Positions 16,431-25,426 of a stretch of 64,000 nt of DNA are shown one piece after another. The DNA comes from JBDHWI01 sp964590135 (GTDB lineage Bacteria > Chloroflexota > Anaerolineae > J036 > Brachytrichaceae), in contig CAZPVX010000001.1 in assembly GCA_964590135.1 (NCBI GenBank), forward strand, positions 124,001-188,000, read 5' to 3'. The notes beneath the pieces are model-generated. The model did no database searches. It saw only the letters and a list, made by a program, of their open reading frames with translations, and was not told the DNA's origin. A program made the translations under genes and the position numbers. The stretch's first letter is position 1. Each line of letters starts with the position of its first letter.

Positions 16431-17105
16431 ATGGAACACATTCTCGTCATTGAAGATGATCCTGCTATTCGTGATTTGCTGCGTCGTGGCCTGACATACG
16501 AGAATTACAAGGTCACCACTGCCAATGACGGCGCCGCCGGCCTCTCTGCGGCTCGCGACAACCCGCCCGATCTGGTGATTCTTGACTGGATGATGCCCGG
16601 GCTGGATGGCCTTGAAGTGTGTATGCGACTGCGCGCTGCCAGCAATGTGCCGATCCTGATGCTCACAGCCAAGGACTCTGTGCCAGATCGTGTGCTGGGT
16701 CTGGAAAGTGGCGCAGATGATTATCTCGTCAAGCCATTTGCCTTCCCCGAACTGCTCGCACGCGTGCATGCTCTGCTGCGACGGACACAGCCCAGTTCAA
16801 AGCCAGAGATTTTGAAATATTCCGACCTGCAACTGGACACCGGCACGCGGCTCGCCAAGCGCGGAGACAGGCAGTTTGAATTGACAGCGAAGGAATATGA
16901 CCTGCTGGAATACCTTATGCGCAACCCTCGTCAGGTGCTGACACGCGAGCAGATCCTCGACCGTGTGTGGGGCTATGACTTCGGTGGCGAAAGCAATGTG
17001 CTTGAGGTTTACATTCGTTATTTGCGCCAGAAGACAGAGGCCAGCAGTGAGCCACGCCTGATTCATACTGTGCGCAGCGTCGGCTATGTGCTACGCGAAG
17101 AGTAG
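16431..17105 (+). CDS. OmpR/PhoB-family response regulator, orphan
   Basis: 224-residue transcription regulator: receiver domain (1-118) with acidic pocket Asp9/Asp10, phospho-acceptor Asp52 in LDWMMPGLDG, Thr79 and Lys101 in KPF; then a winged-helix DNA-binding domain (about 128-222) with ELTAKEYDLLEYLMRNPRQVLTRE split as usual and VEVYIRYLR-type recognition helix. Most like the MprA/RegX3 branch. There is no histidine kinase next to it, so its partner must be elsewhere. Start ATG at 16431 fits the receiver N-terminus; TAAAGT lies 10 nt upstream. A terminator follows immediately. Confidence 0.9.
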   Translation: MEHILVIEDDPAIRDLLRRGLTYENYKVTTANDGAAGLSAARDNPPDLVILDWMMPGLDGLEVCMRLRAASNVPILMLTAKDSVPDRVLGLESGADDYLVKPFAFPELLARVHALLRRTQPSSKPEILKYSDLQLDTGTRLAKRGDRQFELTAKEYDLLEYLMRNPRQVLTREQILDRVWGYDFGGESNVLEVYIRYLRQKTEASSEPRLIHTVRSVGYVLREE

Positions 17106-17122
17106 CCGATCATCGCCTTGAC

Positions 17123-17158
17123 AACAGCCCCTCTCAATCCGAAAGGGGCTGTTTCTTT
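17123..17158 (+). terminator. Terminator of the response-regulator gene
   Basis: Stem AACAGCCCCT-type arm at 17123-17132 pairs with AGGGGCTGTT (17144-17153), then TTCTTT. The next gene's -10 overlaps its last bases. Confidence 0.8.
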
Positions 17159-17163
17159 ATAAT
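17158..17163 (+). promoter_or_regulatory. -10 element directly before the 17170 lipoprotein gene
   Basis: Perfect TATAAT at 17158-17163, 6 nt before the GTG at 17170. No convincing -35 at 17 nt and no Shine-Dalgarno. Confidence 0.5.
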
Positions 17164-17169
17164 CGCGGC

Positions 17170-18081
17170 GTGATGATGAGAAATGCGCGCGCTGGCCTGT
17201 TGTGTCTGTTACTGGCTGCCTGCGCTGCCGCGCCCGTTTCGCCCACCCAAGCCATCCAAACCAATTCTCTTGCGCCACAGGCCACACTCACACCACGCGT
17301 CTTCCTGCCAGATGTCAAACAGGCCAGCCAAAGGGCGGTGCTGTTCATCAATGGCGATTTCATGCCAGAGAGCGGTTATCCACACTCGCGAGTGCGCGAC
17401 GACGGCGCCAAGCCGGAGAGCTTTTCGCGACTGCGCAAAGAAGTGCTGGAAGGGGATTTGAACGCACAGGTGGATGAGTTCATCCTCACCGCCGGCAACG
17501 CCATCACCCCTGCGTTGCTCACACGCTATACCGTCGTGGTGTTGGGATCAAACGGGCGCGCGCTGCAAGCTGGCGAAGTAAGCGCGCTGACCGACTATTA
17601 CAATGCCGGCGGCCGCATTCTCACCTATGCCGATTTTCAGTTTGGCCCCGACAACTGGAGCAGTGACAATGGTTTGCTCAGCCAGTTTGACATCGCGGTC
17701 TTTCCCGATAATTTTCAACCCACGACACAGATTACCGATATCGTTGCCTCACATCCAATCATGGCCGGCGTGACATCGTTTGCCACTGAAGGCAGCAGCC
17801 AGTTCCTGATCAAGGCGAACACGCTGGCACAGAACATGGTGCTATCGAAGTGTTCGCCACTGACGCGCAGCGGATGCGCAGTGAAACCAGAGGAGTCAAG
17901 AAAAATACAACCTGGCGATGTGGTGGCATGCACGTGGATACGGCAAAACAGCGCTGGCGGAAAATTAGCCGGCACCTGCGACCGCAACACCTTCCACAAC
18001 GGCCCAGGCCCCGGCACAGACATCGACCAGTTCAACAACCGCACCTATGCCCGCAACCTGTTCCGATGGCTGCTTCAATAA
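17170..18081 (+). CDS. Lipoprotein with glutamine-amidotransferase-like (ThuA-type) fold, unknown role
   Basis: 303 residues starting MMMRNARAGLLCLLLAAC, a lipoprotein signal with lipobox LAAC. The mature part (RAVLFINGDFMPESGYPHS, TVVVLGSNGRALQAGEVSALTDYYNAGGRILTYADFQFG, FPDNFQPTTQITDIVASHPIMAGV, TCDRNTFHNGPG) has the pattern of class-I GATase-like domains of the ThuA group, but no Cys-His-Glu triad is evident, so it is probably binding or structural. It is translationally coupled to the next gene through TAATG, and the pair may act together at the cell surface. Either GTG at 17170 or ATG at 17173/17176 could be the start. Confidence 0.6.
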   Translation: MMMRNARAGLLCLLLAACAAAPVSPTQAIQTNSLAPQATLTPRVFLPDVKQASQRAVLFINGDFMPESGYPHSRVRDDGAKPESFSRLRKEVLEGDLNAQVDEFILTAGNAITPALLTRYTVVVLGSNGRALQAGEVSALTDYYNAGGRILTYADFQFGPDNWSSDNGLLSQFDIAVFPDNFQPTTQITDIVASHPIMAGVTSFATEGSSQFLIKANTLAQNMVLSKCSPLTRSGCAVKPEESRKIQPGDVVACTWIRQNSAGGKLAGTCDRNTFHNGPGPGTDIDQFNNRTYARNLFRWLLQ

Positions 18082-20300
18082 TGCCAGGCGCTGCGCCACG
18101 CCCTGCGCATGATTCCAGATTCATCGCGCTCATTCTCGTTGTGTTCATGGCATTGTGCCTGATCTACAACGTCACACTGCCTGTCTTTGAAGCGCCAGAC
18201 GAAGCCTCGCACTTTCGCTTCGCGCACTATCTTGCCACCGAGCGCAGGCTGCCCGACCTGAAGCGTGATCTGCCATCGCACGAGGTGACGCAGCCGCTGC
18301 TTTACTACGTGCTGACAGCCATCGTCATCAGCCCATTCGACCAGAGCAACCTCGATGATCTCGTCCGGCTGAATCCCGACTGGTTTGAGCCGGCGCTGAA
18401 CCAAAACTACACAGGCGTGCGCGGCCAGCACCTGCACACCGTCGCAGAAAATTTCCCATACGCCGGCGCAGTGTGGGCAGTGCGTGCCGGCAGGCTGTTC
18501 TCATCTCTCCTCGGTGCAATCACAGTCGCATTGGTGTATCTGATTGCAAAGAACATCTTTGGCCGAATGCCCGAAAGCGCGGGACTTGAAGTTAACAACC
18601 TTCAATCACCCATCGCAATCCTCGCCGCTGCCATCGTCGCATTCAATCCTAAATTCATCCATATCAGCAGCATTGTCAGCAACGACATTGCCATCACACT
18701 GACTGCCACGCTGGCATGTTGGTGGATGGTGCGCTTGAACAGCGAGAGCCGGCCGTTGCATTTCTTCGCGCTGGGCACGATGATTGGCGCTGCCACTTTG
18801 ACCAAGCTGCACGGGCTGGGCTTGTTTGCGCCGGCACTGGCTGCCGTGTGGCTCATCCAACCGCGCCGGCAGATTGGCCAGCGCATCACCTCATTGCTGA
18901 CTGGCTTCGCGCTGATCGCCGGCGGTTGGTTTCTCTTCAACACGATCAACTACGGCAATCCACTGGCATGGTCACAGGTGCAACAGGCCAACGCATCGCT
19001 CATGCGCATCCCGCCACTCACGCTGAGTCAGATCATCGCCACCGTGCCGCTGTGGTTTACATCGTACTGGGGCAATCTTGGCATTGAGCTGCACTACGAT
19101 CGATGGATCGATGTCATTTTCTTCATTGCGCTGGCGTCGGCAGTCATCGGTTGTGTCATCGCATTCGCACGCCGGCTGCCGCTGGTGCAAAATCGCACCG
19201 GCTTCACACTACTGTTGATCTGGGAAGCGGCCATCGTCGGCATGTTCGTGTGGTGGCTGCGCAGCTACGTCGGCACCGAGAACAGCCGGCTCATCATGCC
19301 TGGTGTCGCACCGGTGGCGGTGCTGGTGGTGGTGGGATGGGTGACGCTGTTGCCAAAGCGCTGGCGGCCAGCATTGGCAGTGGCGCCGGCAGCGATGCTC
19401 ACGCTGTCCATCGCGACACCGTTTGCCACACTCAGGTCGGCCTACTTCACCCCCCAAACGATGAGCCAGGCGCAAATCATCGAGCAATACAACCTGCCAC
19501 AGGCTGCGCAATATCCAACCTTCGGCGGCACAGTGGAATTGCTGCACGCAAAGGTCGAGCCAAATCACGTGCATGCCGGCGACGCCGTGAAGGTCACACT
19601 GTTCTGGGGCGGCGTCCAACCCATCAACCAGAGCTATCGCGTGGTATTGGAAGCGATTGATATCGACGGCGAAGTGATTGGCCGGCAACAGTTCATTCCG
19701 TTCAATGGCCGCTTTGCCACGCAGCGCTGGCAGTCCGGGCAGTTCTTCGTTGATGAGTATGCATTGCCCATCGACGCAAACGCACAACGCGGGCCGGCGA
19801 AGATTCAGCTTGGACTGTTTGCGCAATACCCACAGCCTGGCTTGCTGACGATTGACGGCACGAATGCCAGCAAGTTCATCATCGACCGCGTGAAGGTGGT
19901 GAACACTGACGGGAAGTCAATGCCGGCGCAAAACGCCATCGCCACCTTTGGCGACATGTTGCAACTTGATCGATTCGAGATGCAGCCAAACAACATCACT
20001 TTTGACTGGACAGCGCTGAAGACTCCAGATCGCGATTACACGCTGTTCGTCCATTTTCTCGATGCCAGCAACAACCAGATCGGCCAGTCTGATGGCCAGC
20101 CGTTCAACGGGCAATACCCAACCGGCCTGTGGGATGCCGGCGAGCGCGTGCGAGACATGCGCGAGATCGCCATCCCCGCCGGCGCGACCCGTCTGAGTAT
20201 CGGCTGGTACGACCCGATAACTGGGGAGCGGTTGACTGCCCGTTCGGCGGATGGCAGCCGGCTGCGAGACGATATCGTATTGTTGAATCTGCCAGAGTAA
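18081..20300 (+). CDS. GT39/DUF2142-like polytopic membrane protein with C-terminal beta domain
   Basis: 739 residues. The N-terminal two thirds are about a dozen membrane helices of the GT-C type: VFEAPDEASHFRFAHYLATE right after helix 1 is the first-loop acidic motif of DUF2142/PMT-like glycosyltransferases that use polyprenyl-phosphate sugars, and ALLGAITVALVYLIAKNIFG-type helices follow. The last 240 residues (from HVHAGDAVKVTLFWGG) are an extracellular beta-sandwich with two similar halves. Predicted role: transfer of sugar to surface protein or glycan; acceptor unknown. Start ATG at 18081 overlaps the stop of the preceding lipoprotein gene (TAATG). Confidence 0.75.
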   Translation: MPGAAPRPAHDSRFIALILVVFMALCLIYNVTLPVFEAPDEASHFRFAHYLATERRLPDLKRDLPSHEVTQPLLYYVLTAIVISPFDQSNLDDLVRLNPDWFEPALNQNYTGVRGQHLHTVAENFPYAGAVWAVRAGRLFSSLLGAITVALVYLIAKNIFGRMPESAGLEVNNLQSPIAILAAAIVAFNPKFIHISSIVSNDIAITLTATLACWWMVRLNSESRPLHFFALGTMIGAATLTKLHGLGLFAPALAAVWLIQPRRQIGQRITSLLTGFALIAGGWFLFNTINYGNPLAWSQVQQANASLMRIPPLTLSQIIATVPLWFTSYWGNLGIELHYDRWIDVIFFIALASAVIGCVIAFARRLPLVQNRTGFTLLLIWEAAIVGMFVWWLRSYVGTENSRLIMPGVAPVAVLVVVGWVTLLPKRWRPALAVAPAAMLTLSIATPFATLRSAYFTPQTMSQAQIIEQYNLPQAAQYPTFGGTVELLHAKVEPNHVHAGDAVKVTLFWGGVQPINQSYRVVLEAIDIDGEVIGRQQFIPFNGRFATQRWQSGQFFVDEYALPIDANAQRGPAKIQLGLFAQYPQPGLLTIDGTNASKFIIDRVKVVNTDGKSMPAQNAIATFGDMLQLDRFEMQPNNITFDWTALKTPDRDYTLFVHFLDASNNQIGQSDGQPFNGQYPTGLWDAGERVRDMREIAIPAGATRLSIGWYDPITGERLTARSADGSRLRDDIVLLNLPE

Positions 20301-20367
20301 CCTTGTAATGGCGCAAATCAGACGCCTGATCCGCCTTTCAAATCAATCACATAGAGGAGCAATCCTT

Positions 20368-22404
20368 GTGAAAAATTCACTCGTCATGCGCATCGCTGCT
20401 GCGATCGTCGCATGCTCTTCACTGCTGCTTGCTTTGCCGCAAGCCGGCCAGGCCCGCCCGCCCCATGATATGAAGCTGCCCGCCGGCTTCAAGGTGGAGC
20501 CAATTACCAGCAATCTCGACCTGCCCGTCGGCTTCACCTTCGTGCCAGATGGCCGCATCTTCATTCTGGAGAAAGCCGGCCGCGTGAAGCTGTGGAAAGA
20601 CGGTCAACTCTTCGCTCAACCCATGCTTGATATCCGCGATGAGGTGAATGACTTTGTCGACCGCGGCCTGCTCGGCATCGCCATCGACCCAGACTTCATG
20701 CGAAATGGCTACATCTACCTGCTCTTCGCATGGGATGCGCCTGGCCAGACGAAGGATGTGGATGAGCCGCGCAAGAGCCGGTTGATGCGCTATACCGTCG
20801 AAGGTGATGTCATTCGCGCCAACAGCGGCGTGGTGCTGCTCGACGACCACTGGAACGACACACAGAATCACTCCGTCGGCACGCTGAAGTTCGATCCGGC
20901 CGGCAACCTGTGGGTCTCACTCGGCGATGGCTCGCTTTCTGCGCAGCCCGACATGCTCTCGCTGCGTGCACTCAGCCCTGACAATCTGCAAGGCAAAGTA
21001 TTGCGCATCGATCCAAAAACCGGCAACGGCGTGGCAGGCAATCCATTCTTCGATGCCACGAATCCAAAGAGCGCGCGCTCACGCATATGGTCGATGGGGT
21101 ATCGCAACCCATTCCGCTTCGCACTCAGCCCCACGATCACGCTGCCCTATGTCGGCGATGTGGGCTGGAACACCTATGAGATGCTGATGATTGGCACGCC
21201 GGCATCGAACTTTGGCTGGCCGTGCATGGAAGGTCCGCTGATGCTGAAGGAATTTGCCAATGCTGCCGAATGCAAGGGCAAGACGTCGCAATCGTTCACG
21301 GCGAAGGAACTGAACTATAACCACAACGGACAGAACGCCTCTGTGACTGCCGGCGACTTCAACATGGGTGATCACTTCCCCGCTGAGATGAAGGGCAACT
21401 TTTTCTGGGGCGACTACTCCACACAAAAAATCTTCCGCACTGTGCTGGATGCAAGTGGCAAATTCAAACAAACCATCGACTTTGCCGAGGGCATGGGCGA
21501 GCCGGTCGACATTCAATTCGGGCCGGATGGCGCGCTGTACTACCTCTCGATCTACTCCGGTGGTTTCCGCCGCATCGTGTCCGAGAGCGGGAAACTCGGC
21601 TTACTGACGACGCTGACGCAACCAGTGACAACTACAAAGCCCATCGTTTCCATCATCTCGCCCTTCGATGGCGACACAGTGTTGGGCGGCAGCGAAGTGA
21701 AGCTCGCCGGAAAGATTGAAAATGCCGACACATCCAACTGGCGTGTGACGCGCTACGATGGCCGGCGCGCCATGCTCATCACCGACACAGCGAGCTTGAG
21801 CACCCGCTTCATCATGCCGGCCGACATGAAAGACGATAGCTTTATCGAAGCCATCTTCAGCGCGACCAACAGCAAGGGTGAGCTTGCCTCATCACGCATT
21901 CGGCTCTTCCCGCCGATGAGCGACGGTTATATTCGCTCATGGTGGCTGGTTGGCGGCTTCCCCTACCTGCGCCTGAATGATGACCCCATCCCGGGGGGCG
22001 AGGCCAACTTGATCGTGAAGCCCGGCGACAAGAGCGCCTTCCCCATCCGCAGCGAAACGCGCAACATCAACTTCCTGAAGCACATCACGCCGGCCTACAA
22101 CACGATGGCCTATGCCTTCGTGTGGATCGAAGTTCCGGAAGACCGCAAGGGGCTGCTCGGTTTGATGAGCGATGACGGCATTGCGGCATGGCTGAACCAC
22201 AAGGAGATCTGGCGCAACAAGATCAGTCGCTACATGCCCGACGACACGCGCGACATCGACCTGCCGCCCATTGAACTGAAGAAAGGATTGAATGCGCTGC
22301 TGATCAAGGTCGATCAGAATGATGGCGACTGGCAATTCAAAGCGCGCGTGTTGAACGCCGACGGCTCGATCATGCGCGATGCGGTGGCGCGCATGGCGCG
22401 ATAA
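20368..22404 (+). CDS. Secreted PQQ-type sugar dehydrogenase (GDH/sorbosone family) with C-terminal accessory domains
   Basis: 678 residues. A signal peptide (MKNSLVMRIAAAIVACSSLL...) leads to a six-bladed propeller: LPVGFTFVPDGRIFILEKAG, RGLLGIAIDPDF, HSVGTLKFDPAGNLWVSLGDGS, SMGYRNPFRFALSP, SNFGWPCMEG and FWGDYSTQKIFR are the blade motifs of soluble aldose-sugar dehydrogenases. From about residue 430 an Ig-like segment (PFDGDTVLGGSEVKLAG) and a further beta domain are added, which suggests binding of a surface polymer. GTG at 20368 is chosen because AGGAGC lies 6 nt upstream and the signal peptide begins there; the frame is open to 20308. Whether PQQ is really bound cannot be judged here. 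Confidence 0.8.
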   Translation: MKNSLVMRIAAAIVACSSLLLALPQAGQARPPHDMKLPAGFKVEPITSNLDLPVGFTFVPDGRIFILEKAGRVKLWKDGQLFAQPMLDIRDEVNDFVDRGLLGIAIDPDFMRNGYIYLLFAWDAPGQTKDVDEPRKSRLMRYTVEGDVIRANSGVVLLDDHWNDTQNHSVGTLKFDPAGNLWVSLGDGSLSAQPDMLSLRALSPDNLQGKVLRIDPKTGNGVAGNPFFDATNPKSARSRIWSMGYRNPFRFALSPTITLPYVGDVGWNTYEMLMIGTPASNFGWPCMEGPLMLKEFANAAECKGKTSQSFTAKELNYNHNGQNASVTAGDFNMGDHFPAEMKGNFFWGDYSTQKIFRTVLDASGKFKQTIDFAEGMGEPVDIQFGPDGALYYLSIYSGGFRRIVSESGKLGLLTTLTQPVTTTKPIVSIISPFDGDTVLGGSEVKLAGKIENADTSNWRVTRYDGRRAMLITDTASLSTRFIMPADMKDDSFIEAIFSATNSKGELASSRIRLFPPMSDGYIRSWWLVGGFPYLRLNDDPIPGGEANLIVKPGDKSAFPIRSETRNINFLKHITPAYNTMAYAFVWIEVPEDRKGLLGLMSDDGIAAWLNHKEIWRNKISRYMPDDTRDIDLPPIELKKGLNALLIKVDQNDGDWQFKARVLNADGSIMRDAVARMAR

Positions 22405-22443
22405 CACCGACTGACAACCGGCCGCTGAAGCGATACGCACCGA

Positions 22444-23172
22444 TCATGCCAGTTTGCCCAACTGGTTGACGGTTGCGTGAAAGTCTTTGGGATACGGCGC
22501 TTGCAAATCCAGTGGTTCGCCGGCGATCGGATGCGTGAACTGCAGGCGCAGCGCATGGAGCGCGAGCCGGCCCATCAGCGGCAATTCCTCTTCGGTGTTC
22601 ATGCGATAACCGCGCTTGTAGGCTGAAAGAAACAGCGGCTTGCGGTCGCCGTAGAGGTCATCGACAGCCACCGGATGCCCCATCTGCGCGGCATGCACGC
22701 GGATCTGATGCGTACGACCGGTTTCGGGCAGCGCTTCGACCAGGGTGAATTGCTTGAGAATTTGCAGCCGGCGGAAATGCGTCACCGCCGGCTTGCCGCG
22801 TCGCGCGTCGACCAGGGTGCGGTGGCGGCGATCGCCATCTGGCAGCAGCGGCGCCTCCACCGTATGCTCCTCCCACGCCGGCAGGCCAACCACGATGGCG
22901 TGATACGTCTTCTGCACTGCGCGGGTTTCGAACAGTGCGCTCATGGCGCGGTGGGCTTCCTCGGTGCGCGCAAACACGATCACCCCGCTGGTCTCTTTAT
23001 CCAGCCGGTGAATGGGGAACAACGTGCCCTCGTGAGCTTCCAGCACCGCATGCAAATCAGGGTCCTGCGGTCGCGCGCCGTCATGCACGCTCGCCACGCC
23101 GGCCGGCTTCGTCACCGCCAGCAAATGTTCGTCATCAAACAGCACTTCTATCGTGCGAAATGGATTCTTCAT
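22444..23172 (-). CDS. RluA-family 23S rRNA/tRNA pseudouridine synthase
   Basis: 242 residues, isomerising uridine to pseudouridine in RNA. It has the RluA signature HRLDKETSGVIVFARTEEAH with catalytic Asp58, the segment KTYHAIVVG and the C-terminal GRTHQIRVHAAQMGHPVAVDDLYG. No S4 domain precedes the catalytic part, so it resembles RluA/RluE-like forms rather than RluC/D. ATG at 23172 is preferred to the TTG at 23190 because VLFDDEHLLAVTKPAG follows at the normal distance. It converges with the sugar dehydrogenase gene. Confidence 0.9.
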   Translation of the reverse strand: MKNPFRTIEVLFDDEHLLAVTKPAGVASVHDGARPQDPDLHAVLEAHEGTLFPIHRLDKETSGVIVFARTEEAHRAMSALFETRAVQKTYHAIVVGLPAWEEHTVEAPLLPDGDRRHRTLVDARRGKPAVTHFRRLQILKQFTLVEALPETGRTHQIRVHAAQMGHPVAVDDLYGDRKPLFLSAYKRGYRMNTEEELPLMGRLALHALRLQFTHPIAGEPLDLQAPYPKDFHATVNQLGKLA

Positions 23173-23242
23173 GTCAGGAGCTAAACGCAAAGCCTTTCAC
23201 TGAATTCTCTGTGCCTTCGGTCTTTGCAACACTGCGCGAGGT

Positions 23243-23893
23243 TCATTCCGAGGATGTCGGCGGGTTCTTCCCGCGCTTGAACCATGACACGCGCTTCTCA
23301 GTGCCGGCGCGCAGTCGCTGAATGTTGGGCCGCAACGCGATCAAAATCAACCCCAGCACGCTCCAGCCGTATGCCGCATACGACCAGTAGTTCGCGCCAA
23401 GCACCGCGCCGATGGTGTTGCCAATGGCGACAATGCCGCCGGCGATGATCGATGCCACCGATGCATAGCCGCCGACAAACAGCATCAACCCACCAGCGAG
23501 CATCGCAATCAATCCGCTGGGCGGTGAAAGCGCGATGCTGGTGCCAACTGCCGTTGCGCCGCCGGCGCCGCCGCGAAAATCGAGGAAGCACGATGCATTG
23601 TGACCCAGCACCACCCCAAAACCGGTGAGCGCCTCCGCCCAGCCAAAGGTGTTGGGCGTGAGTTGCCGCACCAACAGCACCGCCACCACGCCCTTCAACA
23701 CATCAAGAACAGCGGTGGCAACGCCGGCTGGCGCGCCGGCCGCGCGATAGACATTCGTGCCACCAGTGCGCCCAGTGCCATAGCGGCGCACATCCTCGCC
23801 CTTCATCAGTTTGACAATGATCCAACCGAATGAAATCGAGCCTATCACGTAGCCAGTGATGCCGCAGATGATGCTGGTGACGATGGCGTTCAT
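23243..23893 (-). CDS. Divergent PlsY-like glycerol-3-phosphate acyltransferase homologue
   Basis: 216-residue membrane protein with PlsY topology: GYVIGSISFGWIIVKLMKGEDVR at helix 1, then a first loop GTGRTGGTNVYRAAG and a second DFRGGAGGATAVG. In characterised PlsY enzymes, which transfer acyl from acyl-phosphate to glycerol-3-phosphate, these loops read close to GSGNIGATNVLR and GFKGGKGVAT, and GHxFP lies between; here the Asn/Ile, the Lys of GGKG and the Pro are missing. The fold is clear, the canonical activity is not. ATG at 23893 is used since the frame upstream to 23992 shows no family residues. It is divergent from the DtxR gene. Confidence 0.75.
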   Translation of the reverse strand: MNAIVTSIICGITGYVIGSISFGWIIVKLMKGEDVRRYGTGRTGGTNVYRAAGAPAGVATAVLDVLKGVVAVLLVRQLTPNTFGWAEALTGFGVVLGHNASCFLDFRGGAGGATAVGTSIALSPPSGLIAMLAGGLMLFVGGYASVASIIAGGIVAIGNTIGAVLGANYWSYAAYGWSVLGLILIALRPNIQRLRAGTEKRVSWFKRGKNPPTSSE

Positions 23894-23990
23894 GGGTCGC
23901 AAATAGTAACACCGCCGGCAGCGAAAAAGCACGCGCCGAATTGCAATTTTCAGGCAATGCACACCGAAATGGTTATACTGCCTGCACGAC

Positions 23991-24647
23991 ATGTCGGCAC
24001 TCAGTGAATCGATTCAGGATTACCTGAAAACCATCTACGACTTGCGCCACGAAAACGAGCGCGTGACGACCAATGCGCTTGCCACCCGCTTGAACATCGC
24101 CGCAGCATCGGTGACTGGCATGCTGAAGCGGCTGGCCGAGATGAAACTGGTGGCCTACGAGCCTTATCAGGGTGCGTCGCTGACGCCGGCGGGTGAGAAA
24201 ATTGCGCTCGAAGTCATTCGCCACCACCGCCTGATCGAGCTGTATCTGACCGAGGCGATGGGCTACTCCTGGGATCAGGTGCACGCCGAGGCCGACAAAT
24301 TGGAGCACGCCATCAGCGAGAATTTCGTTGATCGCATCTCGCAGATGCTCGGCGATCCAAAGGTGGACCCGCACGGCGATCCCATCCCCGCAAAGGACGG
24401 CACAGTTGCCTCGTCATCGCGCACAACCTTGCGCGAGGCGCAGGCAGGTAGCGTGGTGCGCGTGGAGCGCGTGCGCGACGAAGACGCAGCACTGCTGCGG
24501 CAAGTGGCCGAGCTTGGCTTAAAGCCGCCGGCTGTGGTCACGATCGGCGCACACGAGGGCGACCATCTGCACGTGACGCTGCCCGCCGGCGAAGACCGCA
24601 TCGTGAGCTATGACATCGCGCAGCACATCTTTGTCGCTCCAGACTGA
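23991..24647 (+). CDS. DtxR/MntR-family metal-dependent repressor
   Basis: 218 residues: N-terminal winged helix (ALSESIQDYLKTIYDLRHEN, ATRLNIAAASVTGMLKRLAEM), dimerisation/metal domain (HHRLIELYLTEAMGYSWDQVHAEADKLEH, GDPKVDPHGDPIP) and a C-terminal FeoA/SH3-like domain (EAQAGSVVRVERVRDED ... ITIGAHEGDHLHV-like). These match IdeR/DtxR proteins sensing Fe2+ or Mn2+. TATACT lies 11 nt before the ATG, giving a very short leader at most. The TRAP permease genes follow 108 nt downstream with their own promoter. Confidence 0.92.
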   Translation: MSALSESIQDYLKTIYDLRHENERVTTNALATRLNIAAASVTGMLKRLAEMKLVAYEPYQGASLTPAGEKIALEVIRHHRLIELYLTEAMGYSWDQVHAEADKLEHAISENFVDRISQMLGDPKVDPHGDPIPAKDGTVASSSRTTLREAQAGSVVRVERVRDEDAALLRQVAELGLKPPAVVTIGAHEGDHLHVTLPAGEDRIVSYDIAQHIFVAPD

Positions 24648-24661
24648 TTCTTCAGTGCTTG

Positions 24662-24689
24662 TTGACAATTCACGCCGGCGGAATACCAT
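24662..24689 (+). promoter_or_regulatory. Promoter of the dctQM transcription unit
   Basis: TTGACA (24662-24667), 16-nt spacer, TACCAT (24684-24689). Transcript start expected near 24696, 60 nt before dctQ. Confidence 0.55.
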
Positions 24690-24755
24690 GCGCCCACACC
24701 CAGCCGGCGCCACAACAGCGCCGGCTCGCGACTAGCGCAAAGGAGCAATCTGGCC

Positions 24756-25406
24756 GTGAACTTGCTGCTAAAGCTTTCCAAAGGCATCGACGCGTTCACA
24801 GACAAACTTGGCGGCATCATCAAATTGATCGTGGTATTGACCATCGCCGCCACCTTTCTCAACGCCTTTTTGCGCTATCTCGGCAAGGCCATCGCGCAAA
24901 CACTGATTTCGAATGAGCTGATCCAGGTGCAGTGGTATCTGTTCTCGATGATCTTCCTGTTCGGTTTCCCCTACATTCTGCTGCACAACACCAACGTGCG
25001 CGTCGATTTTCTATACGCCAAATGGGGACCGCGCCGGCGCGCCTTCATCGATTTCTTCGGCACGCTGCTATTCCTCATCCCCTTCTGCCTGCTGGCAATC
25101 TACGTCAGCATCAATCCGGTATTGATCGCATGGGGCCGACTGCCCGACGGCACCTTCGGCGCGTGGGAAGTTTCATCCGACGCCGGTGGTCTGCCCATGG
25201 CCCCGCTGAAGACGCTCATCATTTTGGGCTTCCTTCTCTTGCTCATCCAGGCTGTCTCACAACTCATCAAATACCTCGCCATCCTCACCGGCCGCCACGA
25301 AATAGATCACGCGGTAATGGCTGCCGGCGCAACCGAACAACTGGCTGAAGAGGCGCTGCACGACCTGCACCCGCACGAAACGCACGAGACTGGCGTGACC
25401 CGCTGA
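24756..25406 (+). CDS. dctQ: TRAP transporter small permease (DctQ type)
   Basis: 216-residue four-helix inner-membrane subunit of a tripartite ATP-independent periplasmic transporter. LIVVLTIAATFLNAFLRYLGKA, ELIQVQWYLFSMIFLFGFPYILLHNTNVRVDFLY and the LFLIPFCLLAIYVSINP helix fit DctQ of the larger (TakQ-like) type. GTG at 24756 has AAGGAG 10 nt upstream. The C-terminal tail is His-rich (LHDLHPHETHE). dctM follows after 20 nt. Confidence 0.88.
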   Translation: MNLLLKLSKGIDAFTDKLGGIIKLIVVLTIAATFLNAFLRYLGKAIAQTLISNELIQVQWYLFSMIFLFGFPYILLHNTNVRVDFLYAKWGPRRRAFIDFFGTLLFLIPFCLLAIYVSINPVLIAWGRLPDGTFGAWEVSSDAGGLPMAPLKTLIILGFLLLLIQAVSQLIKYLAILTGRHEIDHAVMAAGATEQLAEEALHDLHPHETHETGVTR

Positions 25407-25426
25407 CACCACCTGGAGAACATCTC

